18,522 nucleotides of DNA from an uncultured Bacillaceae bacterium (lineage in GTDB: Bacteria > Bacillota > Bacilli > Bacillales > Alkalibacillaceae). Position numbers and translations under genes: made by a program. The notes under the pieces were generated by a model, which saw nothing but the letters and a program-made list of their open reading frames with translations, was not told where the DNA came from and searched no databases. The stretch covers positions 1 through 18,522 of the forward strand of contig CALKAL010000127.1 of assembly GCA_937983065.1 (NCBI GenBank), read 5' to 3'. This document shows positions 5,974 through 13,600 of the stretch, piece after piece (positions within the stretch are counted from its first letter, which is position 1; every line of letters begins with the position of its first letter).

Positions 5974-6966
5974 ATGATGAAAAAGTGGTTAGGTTTAATC
6001 GTTTTAAGTGTAGTCGTTTTACTTGCAGCATGTGGTCAATCTGAAAATGGTCAGAGTGGCAGCGGAGAAGATGAATTTGTCATTGGTGTTACGCAAATTG
6101 TAGAACATCCTTCATTAGATCGAGCAACAGAAGGGTTTATGAAGGCGATTGAAGATGCGGGGCTGAACGTTGATTTTGTCGTTGAAAATGCGCAAAACGA
6201 TAACAATAACAACCAGCTCATTGCTCAAAAACTCGTCGGTGATAACGTTGATTTAATTTTTGCCAATTCAACACCGAGTGCATTAAGTGCTTTAAATGAA
6301 ACGACGGAAATTCCAATCGTCTTTACATCTGTCACAGATCCCGTCGATACAAAGTTAATCGAAAGCTTTGATTCGCCTGGGGGTAATGTGACAGGAACAG
6401 CTGATTTAGCGCCAGATTCCATTCCGAAAACGGTGAAATTAATAAAAGAACTTGGTTTTAATTCAATTGGACTCATTTATACAGCTTCAGAAGCAAACTC
6501 GGTTACTCAAATTGAACTCGTCAATGAAGTAGCGAGCGAAGAAGGATTAGAAACGATTGAAAAGACCGTTTCTGCTTCATCGGAAGTAAGGCAAGCGACG
6601 GAATCTTTAATCGGCTCAGCAGATGCGATTTTCATAATCACTGATAATACTGTCGTCAGTGCGTTAGAATCCGTATTGATTGTCGGAGAAAATGAAAATA
6701 TTCCTGTTTTCGTCGGTGAGTTAGATTCCGTTGCACGAGGTGGTTTTGCGGCGTACGGATTTGATTACTACGATATCGGCTATGAAGCTGGAGAAAAAGC
6801 AGTTGAAATTTTACAAGACGGAAAATCACCAGCGGACGTTCCAGCATCGTATCCACAAAATGTGAAATTACAAATTAACGGCGATGTGTTAGAACAGTTA
6901 CAACTTGAGCTTCCTGAGAATATAAAAGAAGAAGCTGAAATAATTACGACTGAAGAAGGCAACTAA
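5974..6966 (+). CDS. ABC transporter substrate-binding lipoprotein (COG2984, TrpX-like)
   Basis: The extracellular binding protein of an ABC importer, anchored to the membrane as a lipoprotein. Signal peptide of 19 residues with lipobox LLAAC and lipidated Cys20, then a Gly/Ser/Asn linker and one periplasmic-binding-protein domain of the ABC_sub_bind family (about 36-320): IGVTQIVEHPSLD at the start, IFANSTPSALSAL, IPIVFTSVTDPVDTKL and GYEAGEKAVEIL are characteristic. Family members include TrpX of streptococci, linked to tryptophan uptake; the ligand here cannot be read from the sequence. Two adjacent ATGs (5974, 5977) follow GGGAG (5964-5968); the second has the better spacing of 8 bases. 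It is the first gene of a three-gene operon, and its stop overlaps the ribosome binding site of the permease. Confidence 0.9.
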   Translation: MMKKWLGLIVLSVVVLLAACGQSENGQSGSGEDEFVIGVTQIVEHPSLDRATEGFMKAIEDAGLNVDFVVENAQNDNNNNQLIAQKLVGDNVDLIFANSTPSALSALNETTEIPIVFTSVTDPVDTKLIESFDSPGGNVTGTADLAPDSIPKTVKLIKELGFNSIGLIYTASEANSVTQIELVNEVASEEGLETIEKTVSASSEVRQATESLIGSADAIFIITDNTVVSALESVLIVGENENIPVFVGELDSVARGGFAAYGFDYYDIGYEAGEKAVEILQDGKSPADVPASYPQNVKLQINGDVLEQLQLELPENIKEEAEIITTEEGN

Positions 6967-6981
6967 AGGAGATTTTATATT

Positions 6982-8001
6982 ATGGTTAGTTCTTTATACG
7001 GAGCACTAGAATCAGGGCTAATATATGCGATTATGGCATTAGGTGTTTATTTGTCTTTTCGGATATTAAATTTTCCTGACTTAACGGTTGATGGGAGCTT
7101 CGTAACGGGTGGAGCCGTCGCATCGGTCATGATTGTCGGTGGTCATCACCCTATTATGGCAACGATCCTTGGAGCTTTTGCAGGGGTCATTGCAGGATGT
7201 TTAACCGGGCTCATTCATACGAAAGGGAAAATTAATCCTCTACTTGCTGGGATATTAATGATGATTGCTTTATATTCAATCAATCTAAGAATTATGGGGC
7301 AACCGAATATTCCACTCATGGGTGAAAATACGTTGTTTAACCAAATTTCAACATGGTGGAATGAGGTTGCTTTAGATTCCTTTTTACTCGCTCCGTTTAA
7401 TTGGTTAGGAATATCCGATTATGCACCGAGATCATTTTACGTCATCATAGCGATGATTTTAATCGTTTTACTCGTGAAAAAAATGCTCGATTTCTTTTTA
7501 AGAACGGAAGTAGGGATGACGTTAAGAGCAACCGGAGATAATCAAGCGATGGTAAAAAGCTTTTCAGCGAATACAGATCGCTACGTCATTGTTGGGATTG
7601 GCCTTTCTAACGGGCTTGTCGCCTTAAGTGGTGCGCTCGTTGCCCAATATAACGGCTTTGCGGATATTAATATTGGCGTAGGAATGATTGTCATTGGTCT
7701 TGCATCTGTCATTATTGGTGAAGTGATATTCGGAAAACAGACGATCGTAAGACTTACTTTAGCGGTCATATTAGGTGCTATCGTTTATCGCGTCATTTAT
7801 TCATTAGCATTACGCCTTAACTTTCTCGATGCGAGTGATATGAAGCTCATTACAGCCATCATCGTCATTTGTGCCCTTGTTATTCCGAATTGGCTCGACC
7901 AGTCCCAAGCAAAACGGCAATTTAAAAAATCACAAAAATTAAATGGGGCGGTCAATAAGGAAGGAGATGTTCATCTTGCTACAGCTAAAAAAGATTCATA
8001 A
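6982..8001 (+). CDS. ABC transporter permease (COG4120, BPD_transp_2 family)
   Basis: Integral membrane permease of 339 residues, related to the LivH/RbsC-like family. About eight or nine hydrophobic segments are visible, the first at residues 5-28, with ILNFPDLTVDGSFVTGGAV just after it, a hallmark of this family. The cytoplasmic loop EVGMTLRATGDNQAMVKSF (about 175-195) is the coupling segment that contacts the ATPase. The protein ends in a hydrophilic lysine-rich tail. AAAGGAG at 6965-6971 is 10 bases before the ATG. Only one permease gene is present, so the transporter should work as a homodimer of this protein. Its last 26 bases overlap the ATPase gene. Confidence 0.92.
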   Translation: MVSSLYGALESGLIYAIMALGVYLSFRILNFPDLTVDGSFVTGGAVASVMIVGGHHPIMATILGAFAGVIAGCLTGLIHTKGKINPLLAGILMMIALYSINLRIMGQPNIPLMGENTLFNQISTWWNEVALDSFLLAPFNWLGISDYAPRSFYVIIAMILIVLLVKKMLDFFLRTEVGMTLRATGDNQAMVKSFSANTDRYVIVGIGLSNGLVALSGALVAQYNGFADINIGVGMIVIGLASVIIGEVIFGKQTIVRLTLAVILGAIVYRVIYSLALRLNFLDASDMKLITAIIVICALVIPNWLDQSQAKRQFKKSQKLNGAVNKEGDVHLATAKKDS

Positions 8002-8770
8002 AACCTTTTATCCGAACACCCCAGATGAACGTCGTGCCCTTAATGACGTATCAAACAGCTTAGCTCCAGGCGATTTCGTGACAATCATCGGAAGTAACGG
8101 AGCAGGGAAATCGACATTACTCAATATTTTGGCGGGTACCCTTCCACCCGATGATGGTGAAGTGTGGATTGATGGAAAAAATGTCACATCTTTTCCTGAG
8201 GAGAAGCGGGCGAAATTAATCGGAAGAGTTTTTCAAAATCCGTTAATCGGCACCGCACCGAACATGACGATTGAAGAAAATATGATGATTTCCCTCGGAC
8301 GAACACGACGAAGAAGTCTCCTTCGACGTTTAACGAAAAAAGTACGCGATGAATTTCAAACCGAGCTAGAAACGTTGGAAATAGGCCTAGAAAACCGTCT
8401 CACTACGAAAGTCGGTTTACTTTCAGGAGGCGAACGTCAAGCATTATCTCTTTTAATGGCGACTTTTACGGAACCGAAAATATTACTTCTCGATGAGCAT
8501 ACGGCAGCTCTTGATCCGTCAAAAGAAGCTTTAGTTATCGAACTAACTAAACATCTCGTTGAAAAACAAAAACTAACTACCGTTATGGTCACCCATCAAA
8601 TGGAGCAAGCGATTCAACTCGGCAACCGACTTTGGATGATGGATGAAGGGAAAGTTATTTTTGAAGCGGATGAAGAGACTAAAGAAAACTTAACCGTGAA
8701 TGATTTACTCAATGAGTTTGAAAAGGTGAGAGGGAAGAAGTTAGCGAGTGATCGCCACCTTCTCGTTTAA
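7976..8770 (+). CDS. ABC transporter ATP-binding protein (COG1101)
   Basis: The energising ATPase of the importer, 264 residues, cytoplasmic and membrane-associated. Visible motifs are Walker A GSNGAGKST, the Q-loop in RVFQNP, signature LSGGERQAL, Walker B ILLLDEH and the H-loop in MVTHQME. The sequence around LNDVSNSLAPGDFVTIIG and the GTAPNMTIEENM insert after the Q-loop are typical of the ATPase partner of TrpX-type binding proteins. The start is a TTG at 7976: AAGGAG (7961-7966) is 9 bases upstream and the product begins MLQLKKIHKTF as expected. The in-frame ATG at 7967 directly abuts the ribosome binding site, and earlier ones have none. The gene overlaps the permease end by 26 bases, indicating translational coupling. 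Confidence 0.93.
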   Translation: MLQLKKIHKTFYPNTPDERRALNDVSNSLAPGDFVTIIGSNGAGKSTLLNILAGTLPPDDGEVWIDGKNVTSFPEEKRAKLIGRVFQNPLIGTAPNMTIEENMMISLGRTRRRSLLRRLTKKVRDEFQTELETLEIGLENRLTTKVGLLSGGERQALSLLMATFTEPKILLLDEHTAALDPSKEALVIELTKHLVEKQKLTTVMVTHQMEQAIQLGNRLWMMDEGKVIFEADEETKENLTVNDLLNEFEKVRGKKLASDRHLLV

Positions 8771-8812
8771 AAATTGCTTCTGTCTAAAATATAGGCAGGA
8801 GCAATTTTTATT
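8769..8812 (+). terminator. Rho-independent terminator of the ABC transporter operon
   Basis: AAAAATTGCTTCTGTCTA (8769-8786) pairs with TAGGCAGGAGCAATTTTT (8792-8809) over 18 base pairs with two G-U pairs and a 5-base loop; the T-run is part of the right arm. The left arm begins inside the stop codon of the ATPase gene. Confidence 0.88.
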
Positions 8813-8878
8813 GTAAATTGCGTTTAGCTAGCCATTTTGTTCAATTTTCATCAAAAAATACGCTTATTATTCATTAAG

Positions 8879-8918
8879 TTAACGGTTAATCAAAAATTAG
8901 AAAGTTTTACGCCGTTAA
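8879..8918. promoter_or_regulatory. Separated inverted repeat upstream of comK
   Basis: TTAACGG (8879-8885) and CCGTTAA (8912-8918) form a perfect 7-base inverted repeat around 26 A+T-rich bases including AAAAATTAGAAAGTTTT. It lies 53-92 bases before the comK start. It could be an operator pair or a loose hairpin. It is not the classical ComK box (two AAAA-N5-TTTT half-sites), which I could not find here, and no convincing -35/-10 pair for comK was found either. Confidence 0.3.
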
Positions 8919-8970
8919 TATCTTTTTTTAAGATAAATTTGAAAAATAGATCAATAGGAGGTGATAAGTG

Positions 8971-9456
8971 ATGAAATTCGTAGAAAAACCAAATATTGAT
9001 TCAACAACGTTAGCAGTATTGCCTTACCAAATATCTAAAGATTTATATGGTTCCTACGTATTAGAGACGAGAGAAGATTATTATACTCATTTATCCCCGA
9101 AGAAATTAATTGATGAAAGCTGTCAATATTATGGCTCAAGCTTAAAAGGGAGATTGGCTGGAACGCGTGCTATTTTTGGTGTTAACCGCAAGCCACCCAT
9201 TAGTATCGAGCCGAATAAAGGTTTATTTTTCTTACCGACAAATTCTCCTCACTCAGCTGAATGCATCTGGTTAGCTCATGGCCACATCGACTATTTAGAA
9301 AAGCTACAACCGAAACAAACGAAAGTCCATTTCAATAACGGAAAGGAACTCGTTGTTGATATTTCCTATATTTCTTTAAATAATCAACTTCAGCGAACAG
9401 CGCAATTCCGTCATTTGCTAATGGAGCGTTTGTTTAGCCACCCGAAGTCTGTTTAG
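8971..9456 (+). CDS. comK: Competence transcription factor ComK, short form
   Basis: ComK is the DNA-binding master activator of the DNA uptake genes and of its own gene. Family blocks are present in order: TLAVLP near the N-terminus, SCQYYGSS-KGRLAGT (about 50-65), KPPISIEPN, FFLPTNSPHS-C-WLAHGHI (about 88-108), NNGKELVVDISY and NQLQRTAQFRH (about 140-150). The protein ends MERLFSHPKSV at 161 residues; B. subtilis ComK has 192. The missing part corresponds to the tail that carries the MecA-binding peptide FMLYPK. I recall that the second ComK of the B. cereus group is also short. A full AGGAGGTGAT (8956-8965) precedes GTG 8968 and ATG 8971; I chose the ATG at 9 bases. The 3' end overlaps convergent yhjD by 23 bases, and no terminator separates them. 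Confidence 0.9.
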   Translation: MKFVEKPNIDSTTLAVLPYQISKDLYGSYVLETREDYYTHLSPKKLIDESCQYYGSSLKGRLAGTRAIFGVNRKPPISIEPNKGLFFLPTNSPHSAECIWLAHGHIDYLEKLQPKQTKVHFNNGKELVVDISYISLNNQLQRTAQFRHLLMERLFSHPKSV

Positions 9457-9820
9457 TTAATTGATTCAATGCTCCTACAATTAATTCTTTATAGATTTTC
9501 TCCACATTTTTCCGTATCGCAGGATTAAAATAACGTTTTTCCTCTTCATAACCTCTAGCTAAAAATAAATAAGTCGTAAAAGTGTCGTTCTTTTCAGTAG
9601 GGACGACACTTATTTTATTGTCGTACATTTTTTTCCGTAAAATTCGTCGTTCATTTTTTGCGATCGTTGCCATGTTGTTTAGTAAGTTTAAATACGGTTC
9701 TTTTATTTTAAAGGGGCCTTTTTCGATATGCTCGATGTCTTTATCAATAACGATAATAGCCATTGATAAAAATAAATATCGGGAAGCCGTTTTTAACTCT
9801 TCTTCGTGTAAATATCTCAT
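9434..9820 (-). CDS. yhjD: YhjD family protein, function unknown
   Basis: A soluble 128-residue protein, probably mostly helical, resembling B. subtilis YhjD: LFLSMAIIVIDKDIEHIE, the KGPFKIKEPYLNLL segment, a basic stretch NERRILRKKMYDNKI, and FLARGYEEEKRYFNPAIRKNVE. No enzyme motif is visible and its role is unknown. The start is set by AAAGGAG 9 bases before the ATG. A good promoter lies upstream (TTGATT, 17 bases, TACAAT), with a LexA box just after the -10 box, so it is likely induced by DNA damage; I recall yhjD being in the LexA regulon of B. subtilis. The last 23 bases overlap the end of comK on the other strand, so its transcript is antisense to comK mRNA if it reads on. Confidence 0.82.
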   Translation of the reverse strand: MRYLHEEELKTASRYLFLSMAIIVIDKDIEHIEKGPFKIKEPYLNLLNNMATIAKNERRILRKKMYDNKISVVPTEKNDTFTTYLFLARGYEEEKRYFNPAIRKNVEKIYKELIVGALNQLTKQTSGG

Positions 9821-9844
9821 GGTGATTTTCTCCTTTCATTAAAA

Positions 9845-9858
9845 AGAACGTTTGTTCC
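9845..9858. promoter_or_regulatory. LexA (SOS) box at the yhjD promoter
   Basis: Read on the minus strand the site is GGAACAAACGTTCT. It matches the Gram-positive LexA consensus CGAACRNRYGTTYC at all twelve inner positions and differs only at the two outermost bases. It begins directly beside the yhjD -10 box (9859-9864) and covers the expected transcription start, a position where bound LexA would block RNA polymerase. Confidence 0.78.
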
Positions 9859-9887
9859 ATTGTATAATAAAATGAATGATAAATCAA
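9859..9887 (-). promoter_or_regulatory. SigA-type promoter of yhjD
   Basis: On the minus strand TTGATT (plus-strand 9882-9887) and TACAAT (9859-9864) are 17 bases apart. The predicted start falls in or beside the LexA box. An 8-base inverted repeat AACGTTTG (9847-9854) / CAAACGTT (9885-9892) brackets the promoter; its left arm is part of the LexA box. Confidence 0.65.
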
Positions 9888-9975
9888 ACGTTAAGATAAA
9901 GAGGAAGATATATATGCAAAATGTGATCGTTTAGTATAAAATAACTATATACATATAGAGATTGGAGTAAACAGA

Positions 9976-10608
9976 ATGGGGCAAGATTTATCGAATTTAG
10001 ACGAACTAACAGAAATGATTGAAGGTACTGTCATCGGCGACATTATTATTCAAGTGTTAGAGTTTTACGGGAGTTTAGGGGTTTTATTAGGGTTTGCGTT
10101 ACCGTTCATTGAATCGTTTTTACCATTTTTACCGCTCATCGTTTTTATATTAGCGAATTCAATCGTTTTCGGGCTGTTTTTAGGGTTTTTTATATCGTGG
10201 TTAGGAACGTGTACTGGCATGTTACTTGTTTTCCTTATTCTAAGGAGAATGAGTCGCTTTCAGTGGGTACAGCGGATTAAAAATCAAAAACAAGTTAAAG
10301 GGGTAACGAACTTTTTTGAAGAACGGGGATTTGCGCCGATTTTCTTATTATTATGTTTTCCTTTTACGCCATCCGCATTAATTAACGTTGTTGCGGCTTT
10401 TACGAAAATGTCTTTTTACAAATTCATGCTGGCGGTGTTACTCGGTAAGGCAGTTATGATTTTTTATGTTGCTTACGTTGGAGAGAGTATTGCTTCCTTT
10501 GCCGAAAATCCATATCGGACAATCGTCGTTTTATTATTTATCGTTGTTTTATGGTTTGTCGGGAAATATATTGAGAAATTTATCGATAGTAAAACTGAGA
10601 AAGTATAA
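9976..10608 (+). CDS. yhjE: VTT-domain (SNARE-associated, TVP38/TMEM64, DedA-like) membrane protein, YhjE family
   Basis: An integral membrane protein of 210 residues. After a hydrophilic N-terminus (1-20) come hydrophobic segments at about 35-60 and 62-90, the conserved VTT region (about 110-160, with FFEERGFAPIFLLLCFPFTPSALINVVAA, where the FPFTP-S-INV pattern marks the re-entrant loop), then segments at about 148-168 and 183-203. Relatives in the DedA superfamily are linked to lipid scrambling or flipping; no activity is established for YhjE. TTGGAG 8 bases before the ATG sets the start. Only 26 bases and no hairpin separate it from addB, so the three genes yhjE-addB-addA likely form one operon. 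Confidence 0.85.
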   Translation: MGQDLSNLDELTEMIEGTVIGDIIIQVLEFYGSLGVLLGFALPFIESFLPFLPLIVFILANSIVFGLFLGFFISWLGTCTGMLLVFLILRRMSRFQWVQRIKNQKQVKGVTNFFEERGFAPIFLLLCFPFTPSALINVVAAFTKMSFYKFMLAVLLGKAVMIFYVAYVGESIASFAENPYRTIVVLLFIVVLWFVGKYIEKFIDSKTEKV

Positions 10609-10634
10609 AGCTTAGTCATTAAAGGGGGAGGACG

Positions 10635-13600
10635 ATGGCACTACAATTCATCATTGGACGTGCAGGTGCAGAGCATGGGGATTATTGCTTAAATGAGATT
10701 AGAAGGCAGCTTGAAGAAAATCCTCAAGGTGATCCAATTTTTTATATTGTGCCTGATCAAATGGCTTTCCAGCAAGAGTATGAGTTGCTCCGAAACAGTG
10801 ATTTAACAGGTTCAATGCGGGCACAAGTGTTCAGCTTCTCAAGACTCGCTTGGTACATATTTCAACAAAAAGGTGGCGGAAATAAGCCGTTTATTTCATC
10901 AACTGGTATTCAAATGATGTTAAGAAAGTTAACGGAGCAATATAAAGAGTCGCTACAATCGTTTGAGAAAGCAGCGAATAAGCAAGGCTTTATCCTTCAT
11001 TTGGAAAAGATGATTACAGAGTTAAAGCGTTACCGACTGACACCTTACGCATTAGCATCCGTCATGGATCAATTGTCGGAAAATGATCCGCGTCATATTG
11101 CTTTAAAACAGAAGCTCCACGATATTACGTTGTTGTATGAAAAGTTAGATGAAACATTGCAAGGGCATTATATCGACAGTGAAGATCAACTAAATTTAAT
11201 GGTTGAGAAAATAAATACGACCGATGTTTTACGTGATGCGACAATTTATATCGATGGCTTTCACCGTTTTACACCACAGGAGTTTTATGTCATTGAAGCG
11301 CTAATGAAGCATGCGAAAGATGTAAAAATGACCCTCGTCTTAAATCATGTAGGCGATGAAAAAACAGAGCTCGATTTATTTTATCAGACGAAAAGAACGT
11401 ACGACACGTTAATTGATATCGCAAATAACGAGCAAGTTGCTATTAAAGATCCGATTCTCCTTTCACCTCAGTTACGTTTTAAACAGAACGCTGCATTATA
11501 TCATTTAGAACGACATATCGAAACGTATCCCGTACCCATCTATGAAGAAAAAACGCCAGTCCAAATTGTAGAAACTGTTCATCCAAGGGCAGAAGTTGAA
11601 GGGGTCGCTCAAGAAATAATTAGACTCGTCCGCGATGAAAATTATCGTTTTCGTGATATGGCGATTTTAGTCCGTGAACCGAATGTGTATCACAATTTAA
11701 TTGAAACGATTTTTGAGGATTATGAGATTCCTGTTTTTATCGATGAGAAAAAGACGATGTTAAATCACCCGCTTATTGAACTCATTCGAACGGGGTTAGA
11801 GGCGGTTCATTCGAATTGGCGTTATGATACGATTTTTCGATTGCTAAAAACGGGCTTCATCAAACCGACAGATGAAACGTATCCGTTAGATGATGATGCG
11901 ATTGATACGTTAGAAAACTACGTGTTGGAATACGGTATTCGAAGGAAAGATCAATGGTTACAAGAGGATCCGTGGCCATATCAACGTTATTACGGATTAG
12001 ATTTGCGAAAACAGACGACCGAGGAAGAAGAAATCCAAGAAAAAATTAACGCCTATCGCGAGCAAGTTGCCGATGCGTTAAAGCTTTTTGATGAGAAGAT
12101 TCAGGCCGAAGAAACGATTGCAGGGAAAAGTCGTGCTATTTTTGAGTGGTTAGAGCAGTTAGAGGTAGGTTCGACGTTAGAGCGGCTTCGGGATCAATTT
12201 GATGAAAATGGTGACGTTGAAAAAGCCCGAGAGCAAGAGCAAGTTTGGCAAAAAATGATGGATTTATTTGATGAAATGGTCGAAATGATTGGCGAAGAGA
12301 CAATGTCCGTTGATCTTTATTTAAAATTAGTCGAAGCGGGCTTTGATACACTCGAATTTTCCCACGTGCCACCGACGATTGACCATGTCATTATCGGAAG
12401 TGTTGATCGATCTCGTATTTCGAATATTAAAGTAGCTTTTATCGTCGGAGCGAATGAAGGAATTTATCCGCTGAAGCCCCCAAGTGATGGAATGGTGACG
12501 GATGAGGAACGGTTCATTTTAGAAGACCTTGGAATGACTTTAGCTGATCGGGCGGAGCGGGTATTATTAGATGACCGGTTTTACATTTATTTAGCTTTTA
12601 CCCTTCCATCAGACAAGCTTTGGGTCAGTTATCCGTTAAGTGATGCGGAAGGTCAGACGAAAATGGAAGCAAATATCGTTAAGCGGTTAAAGCAAATGTT
12701 TCCACAAGCAACACAGAAATGGCTCCTTGATGATGAAGATGAGGCAGATCCACTTCGTTTTATAACGAATCCAGTTAAAACCCGGGCGATATTAACCTCG
12801 GAGTTATCGAAGTTTTTACGGGGTTACCCGATGAATGATGTGTATTGGGATACGCTTTACTGGTATGTTGAAAAAAATGATCACTCGACAAGGCGTGTGT
12901 TAAATAGTTTATTTTATCGCAATGAGCCGAAATCGATTGAAAAAGGAACGATTGAAAAAATTTATGATCGAACAATCCAGTCGAGTGTTTCGCGATTGGA
13001 GACGTATTTTCAATGTTCTTTTCATTATTTTGCTCAATATACGCTTAAATTGCAGGAACGTAGCAGTTATCAACTTGAAGCGCCAGATATCGGTCAGCTA
13101 TTCCACGAGTCATTACGATGGATTACGGAATGGGTGTTTGAAGATGGTATTTCTATAGCCGATTTAACCGATGAACAGATAAGTGAGTATGTGAGGCGGG
13201 CGATTAACCAATTGGCACCTGTTTTAAACCATCAAATATTGTTCAGCTCGAATCGTTATCGTTATATTTTGTCAAAATTAAAGCAAGTGATTTTCCGCGC
13301 AACGAAAATGTTAACGCATCAAGCGAAGCATTCTGAGTTCACACCGCTTGGGATCGAGGTTGGCTTTGGAAGGCGACATCAGCTTCCACCTCTTCAGCTG
13401 CCGTTATCGAACGGATATGTTTTAGAGTTAAGTGGACGAATAGACCGAGTCGATCGCGCGGAAATTGATAATCAGCTTTACCTACGAATTATCGATTATA
13501 AATCAAGTTCAAGGGATTTAAATTTAGTCGACGTTTATTACGGATTAGCTTTACAAATGTTAACGTATTTAGATGTCGTTTTAACGCATTCTTCTCGTTG

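Noticed and set aside
9454..9528. In-frame continuation of comK beyond its TAG, ending at TAA 9526-9528, which contains LILYRF, vaguely like the MecA peptide FMLYPK.
   Set aside because: The stretch is the coding C-terminus of yhjD on the other strand, the rest does not resemble a ComK tail, and a six-residue loose match is easily chance. It would need stop-codon readthrough.
9914..9934. Six-codon mini-ORF (MQNVIV) after GAGGAAG, upstream of yhjE, as a possible leader peptide.
   Set aside because: No promoter upstream of it is evident and such short frames are common by chance.
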